Source of the DNA: an uncultured Phycisphaerae bacterium
GTDB taxonomy: Bacteria; Planctomycetota; Phycisphaerae; Sedimentisphaerales; Anaerohalosphaeraceae
Reading direction: 5' to 3'
Assembly: GCA_937949545.1 (NCBI GenBank)
Contig: CALEDR010000006.1
Span: 60,708 to 124,707, forward strand
Length of the DNA stretch: 64,000 bases
The position numbers and the translations under genes are program-made. The notes under the pieces are model-generated. The model was not told the DNA's origin. It saw nothing but the letters and a program-made list of their open reading frames with translations, and ran no database searches. Within the stretch, counting starts at the first letter, position 1. The number at the start of each line of letters is the position of its first letter. Below, one piece after another: positions 60,984 through 64,000 of the stretch.

Positions 60984-62984
60984 ATGAAACGCCTGTGTCC
61001 GACCGATTCCGTCTTTGCCGCTTTTGTACTTTTCTTTGTGTTCGGCCTGTTGGTTCCGCCGCTGCGGGCTGGGGCGGATTATCCGCATCAGCCGGTGCCG
61101 TTTACCCAGGTGCGTTTTACCGATGCGTTCTGGCAGCCGCGGATTGAGACCAATCGGACGGTGACGATTCCCTTTGCTTTCGAGATGTGCGAAAAGACGC
61201 ATCGCATCGACAACTTCAAGATTGCCGGCAAACTGATGGAGGGCCGCTGGGAAGGGGAATTCGGGTTTAACGACACCGACCCCTACAAAATCATTGAGGG
61301 CGCCTCGTACGGGCTGATGGTCAAACCGGATCCGAAGATGGAGGCGTATCTGGACCAGCTGATTGGGTATATCGCCGCCGCTCAGGAGCCGGACGGCTAT
61401 CTGTACACGGCCTATACAGCCAATGCCCGTGAAGGCGGCAAACGACAAATCACCTGCTGCTATGACAAGGAACGCTGGGACAATCTGCCCGCCAGCCACG
61501 AGCTGTACAATGCCGGGCATATGTACGAAGCGGCCGTGGCGCATTATCTGGCCACCGGCAAGCGGACCTTTCTGGATATCGCAATCAAAAACGCCGACCT
61601 GATTTGCCAGACCTTCGGCCCGGGTAGACACGAAGGCGTCCCCGGCCATCAGGAGATTGAAATCGGGCTGGTCAAACTGTATCGGGCAACCGGCGAGGAA
61701 AAATACCTCCGCCAGGCCCGGTGGTTTCTCCATCAGCGGGGGCGAACCGGACACAAAGACGCCTATATGCAGTCGCACATCCCGGTTGTGGAACAGACGG
61801 AGGCGGTCGGACATGCCGTGCGGGCCGGGTACATGTACAGCGGAATGGCGGATGTGGCGGCTCTGACCGGCGATGCGGACTTTATCCGGGCGATTCATGC
61901 CCTCTGGGACAATGTGACAAACCGAAAACTGTATGTGACCGGCGGCATCGGAGCCCGTCATCAGGGGGAGGCCTTCGGAAATGATTATGAACTGCCTAAC
62001 GCCAGCGCCTACTGCGAGACCTGCGCCAACATCGCGAATGTCTATTGGAATCACCGGATGTTTCTGCTGGACGGCGAATCCAAATATATCGATGTGATGG
62101 AGCGGGCCCTGTACAACAGCGTCATTTCCGGCGTATCGCTGGACGGCAAACGGTTCTTTTACCCCAATCCGCTGGAGTCGGCAGGCGGCTACGAGCGGAG
62201 CGAATGGTTCGGCTGTGCGTGCTGTCCCGGAAACATTACGCGGTTTCTGGCCTCCGTATCGGGCTATGCATATGCTGTGCGCGGCAAGGAAGTGTATGTG
62301 AACCTGTTCGGCCAGTCGGAAGCTCAGATGAAGATCAACGGCCAGACCCTTCGGATCCTGCAGGAAACTGATTTTCCGTGGGACGGCAAAGTACTCCTTC
62401 AGATTCTTCCGGAGTCGGACAATCTGCCGATGGTGCTGAAGATCCGGATTCCGGACTGGGCGACGGATACCTTCTCCTCTTCGGCTTTGTACACGTTTAC
62501 AAAACCGCTGGAGCGGCCCGCGGCGATTGCGGTCAACGGTCAGCCGGTAGAGCCGGAAAGAGAGAAGGGATATGCGGTCATTGACCGGGTCTGGAAGGCG
62601 GGTGATACGGTGATGCTGGATTTGCCGATGCCGGTTCGGCGGATTGTCTGCGATGAACGGGTCAAGGATAACATCGGCAAGACGGCCTTTCAGCGCGGAC
62701 CGCTGGTGTACTGTCTCGAATGGCCGGATGTCGAAGGAGGACAGGTACTGAACGTGATGATTGAAAAAGATGCGCCGCTGGAGGCGGTGTATCGGGCGGA
62801 CCTGCTGGGTGGGCTGGTGGTGCTGCGGGGCACGGCGGCGGAAGTCAGCCGAACGGAAGACGGGCAAATCCGCCGAACGCCGCGAAAGGTCGAGGCGATT
62901 CCATACTATGCCTGGGCGCACCGCGGCAAAGGGCCGATGGCGGTGTGGATTCCTTATACGGAAACTGCTGTGAGAAAGAAGTGA
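60984..62984 (+). CDS. Beta-L-arabinofuranosidase, GH127
   Basis: A 666-residue secreted enzyme with a signal peptide (cleavage near residue 30) and the GH127 (formerly DUF1680) alpha/alpha-barrel. The start block VRFTDAFWQPRIETNRTVTI is typical. The zinc-cysteine catalytic site is intact: Glu and Cys in SAYCETCANIANVYWN (about residue 345) and the Cys pair in WFGCACCPGNITRFL (about residue 412). C-terminal beta domains (LKIRIPDWA, QRGPLVYCLEWPD) complete the family length. The enzyme releases beta-L-arabinofuranose. ATG 60984 has GGGAGG five bases upstream. Its stop overlaps the next start as TGATG, so the two genes are coupled. Confidence 0.92.
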   Translation: MKRLCPTDSVFAAFVLFFVFGLLVPPLRAGADYPHQPVPFTQVRFTDAFWQPRIETNRTVTIPFAFEMCEKTHRIDNFKIAGKLMEGRWEGEFGFNDTDPYKIIEGASYGLMVKPDPKMEAYLDQLIGYIAAAQEPDGYLYTAYTANAREGGKRQITCCYDKERWDNLPASHELYNAGHMYEAAVAHYLATGKRTFLDIAIKNADLICQTFGPGRHEGVPGHQEIEIGLVKLYRATGEEKYLRQARWFLHQRGRTGHKDAYMQSHIPVVEQTEAVGHAVRAGYMYSGMADVAALTGDADFIRAIHALWDNVTNRKLYVTGGIGARHQGEAFGNDYELPNASAYCETCANIANVYWNHRMFLLDGESKYIDVMERALYNSVISGVSLDGKRFFYPNPLESAGGYERSEWFGCACCPGNITRFLASVSGYAYAVRGKEVYVNLFGQSEAQMKINGQTLRILQETDFPWDGKVLLQILPESDNLPMVLKIRIPDWATDTFSSSALYTFTKPLERPAAIAVNGQPVEPEREKGYAVIDRVWKAGDTVMLDLPMPVRRIVCDERVKDNIGKTAFQRGPLVYCLEWPDVEGGQVLNVMIEKDAPLEAVYRADLLGGLVVLRGTAAEVSRTEDGQIRRTPRKVEAIPYYAWAHRGKGPMAVWIPYTETAVRKK

Positions 62985-63520
62985 TGGGAACGAATGAATC
63001 TTCAGCCGGCTCTAAACAGTGGGAAGACGTCTTTCTGCCTTTGTATGAAGAACGGCAGCGGTTTGGGCTTCTGCTGCAGCTGCCCCTGTGGACCGGCATT
63101 GTCGTTTTTGGAGCAGTTCTTCTCTTCCTGCAGCTGAAAGGGACCCTGTCAGGGGCTTTCAGCGGGCTCCTGTGGCTCGGCTGGGTTTTCATGGCTGCGA
63201 TGGACGGACTCATCGCTTCAGGGGGAATGCAGACCCGGGTCCGGAAAGAAGGGATTGAAATCCTCTGCCTGCCGCTGAGATGTTTGCGGCGGCAAATTGC
63301 CTGGGAGGAGATTGAACGAATCTATGCACGAACCTATTCGCCGATTTTGGAATACGGCGGCTGGGGGATTCGGCTGGGCCGCTCCGGCACGGCGTATAAC
63401 ATCCGCGGCAATCAGGGAATTCAGCTGGAACTGAAGAACGGCAAAAGACTTCTCATCGGCACGCAGCAGCCGCAGGAATTTCTGGAGGCCGTCCGCTCCG
63501 CCGCCCCGGGAAAACTCTGA
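62984..63520 (+). CDS. Small membrane protein with PH-like domain
   Basis: A 178-residue protein with two membrane helices (about residues 28-50 and 55-75: LPLWTGIVVFGAVLLFLQL, SGLLWLGWVFMAAMDGL) and a C-terminal beta domain (RVRKEGIEILCLPLRCLRRQ, WGIRLGRSGTAYNIRGNQGI) resembling bacterial PH-like or DUF6141 proteins. The start overlaps the stop of the GH127 gene by one base (TGATG). The domain plan is similar to the second half of the zinc-ribbon protein at 51567-52220. Function unknown. Confidence 0.7.
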   Translation: MGTNESSAGSKQWEDVFLPLYEERQRFGLLLQLPLWTGIVVFGAVLLFLQLKGTLSGAFSGLLWLGWVFMAAMDGLIASGGMQTRVRKEGIEILCLPLRCLRRQIAWEEIERIYARTYSPILEYGGWGIRLGRSGTAYNIRGNQGIQLELKNGKRLLIGTQQPQEFLEAVRSAAPGKL

Positions 63521-63525
63521 CGGGT

Positions 63526-63880
63526 GTCAGTTATCAGTTGTCAGTCATCAGTGGTCAGTTATCAAATAAGAAACCGAAAGAGCAGTCAGCCGCTCCCAAA
63601 CTGGATTTCCGCCTTCCTCCTTCACTAAAAGCTTCGGAGGACAAGTCGCGGGGATGACGGGGCTTGGCGGGAAAATAGCCCCGGGCGTAAGCCCGGGGAA
63701 GATGGGGATAGGGTTTTTGTTCTCTTTTTCCCCGCCCTTGCGGGCGGGGCTATTCGATGCTGCCCGCTGTCCTCCTTCGCGAAAGCTTCGAAGGACAGGG
63801 CGTGGGAAGGTCTGGATTCCCGCCTGCGCGGGAATGACACGGGTCTGCGCGGGAATGACAGAGGCCCGTGAGGGAATGAT
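63526..63880. repeat. Terminal intergenic region rich in dispersed repeats
   Basis: The region contains a run of CAGTTATCAG-type units (63526-63565), an AAGCTTCGGAGGAC block (63631), a complete copy of the element with inverted ends at 63674-63754, a GAAAGCTTCGAAGGACAGG block (63781), and the palindrome GGATTCCCGCCTGCGCGGGA with AATGAC at 63814-63838, followed by a partial second copy near 63846-63858. No gene is supported between 63521 and the window end. Confidence 0.65.
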
Positions 63881-64000
63881 GGAGATAAGCAGGAACGGAC
63901 GTTTCAGGAGAAAAGCGGCTCTGTCAAAGGGGATAGAACGGACATTCTATTTTCACTCAAATTTTTGTGCAGGCGGATTTTCACAGGTTATTTTGTTGAG

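Noticed and set aside
60537..62921. A 794-codon minus-strand open frame antisense to the GH127 gene
   Set aside because: It mirrors the codon structure of a well-supported enzyme, is rich in Arg/His/Pro as expected for an antisense shadow, and has no recognisable domain or ribosome site.
1..64000. CRISPR array, tRNA, rRNA, integrase or transposase
   Set aside because: No regularly spaced repeats, no tRNA cloverleaf or rRNA blocks and no recombinase motifs were found by reading; dispersed repeats are irregular and unlinked to such genes.

Overview
This is a 64 kb stretch of a bacterial chromosome with the marks of a Planctomycetota bacterium, most likely of the Phycisphaerae/Sedimentisphaerales type. 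The evidence is the mix of gene families: DUF1080 proteins, many secreted or lipoprotein glycoside hydrolases, short dockerin-like C-terminal tails with no cohesin nearby, a PEP-CTERM protein, and ECF sigma/anti-sigma fusions with large periplasmic parts. The taxonomy is inferred from these families only. No tRNA, rRNA, CRISPR array, integrase or transposase was recognised.

Layout. 0-13.5 kb: a DUF1080 protein, a thioredoxin-fold lipoprotein with an ABC ATPase, purC, then a probable fucose or deoxysugar locus (AraC regulator, aldo/keto reductase, GH29 fucosidase, zinc dehydrogenase), a GH105 enzyme, a TolB-like protein and nadB. 13.7-18.2 kb: an unassigned structured RNA with its own terminator, then an ECF sigma factor overlapping a giant anti-sigma protein. 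18.2-20.1 kb: dnaA with a DnaA-box region that is a good oriC candidate.

20-36.7 kb: a phage-type large terminase beside the origin, a secreted-protein block (GH99-like, beta-helix, dockerin), two near-duplicate chemoreceptors (one fused to hemerythrin), a cheW remnant, and then portal, scaffold-like and SU10-type capsid genes with small companions. There are head and packaging genes but no tail, integrase or lysis genes, which suggests a domesticated head module.

36.7-48 kb: DUF2157/GDYXXLXY membrane proteins (the DUF2157 gene is frameshifted), phosphomannomutase, a short-chain dehydrogenase, UPF0316, CorA, a PqaA-like secreted protein split by an in-frame amber codon, two lipoproteins and a PAS histidine kinase. 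48-57.6 kb: small-RNA candidates, a CBM48 protein, and an unusual cluster of an HTH protein, a COG2401-like ABC ATPase, a GNAT-like protein and a zinc-ribbon membrane protein, interspersed with three paralogous four-cysteine mini-proteins; then a large GH-A-clan enzyme, a PEP-CTERM protein and a YqaE/Pmp3 peptide. 57.7-64 kb: an MFS transporter, a 31-residue membrane peptide, a SurA-like chaperone and a GH127 arabinofuranosidase with a small membrane protein.

The metabolic theme is breakdown of plant or algal heteropolysaccharides (fucose, arabinose, rhamnogalacturonan) at the cell surface. Several intergenic gaps carry short dispersed palindromic repeats.
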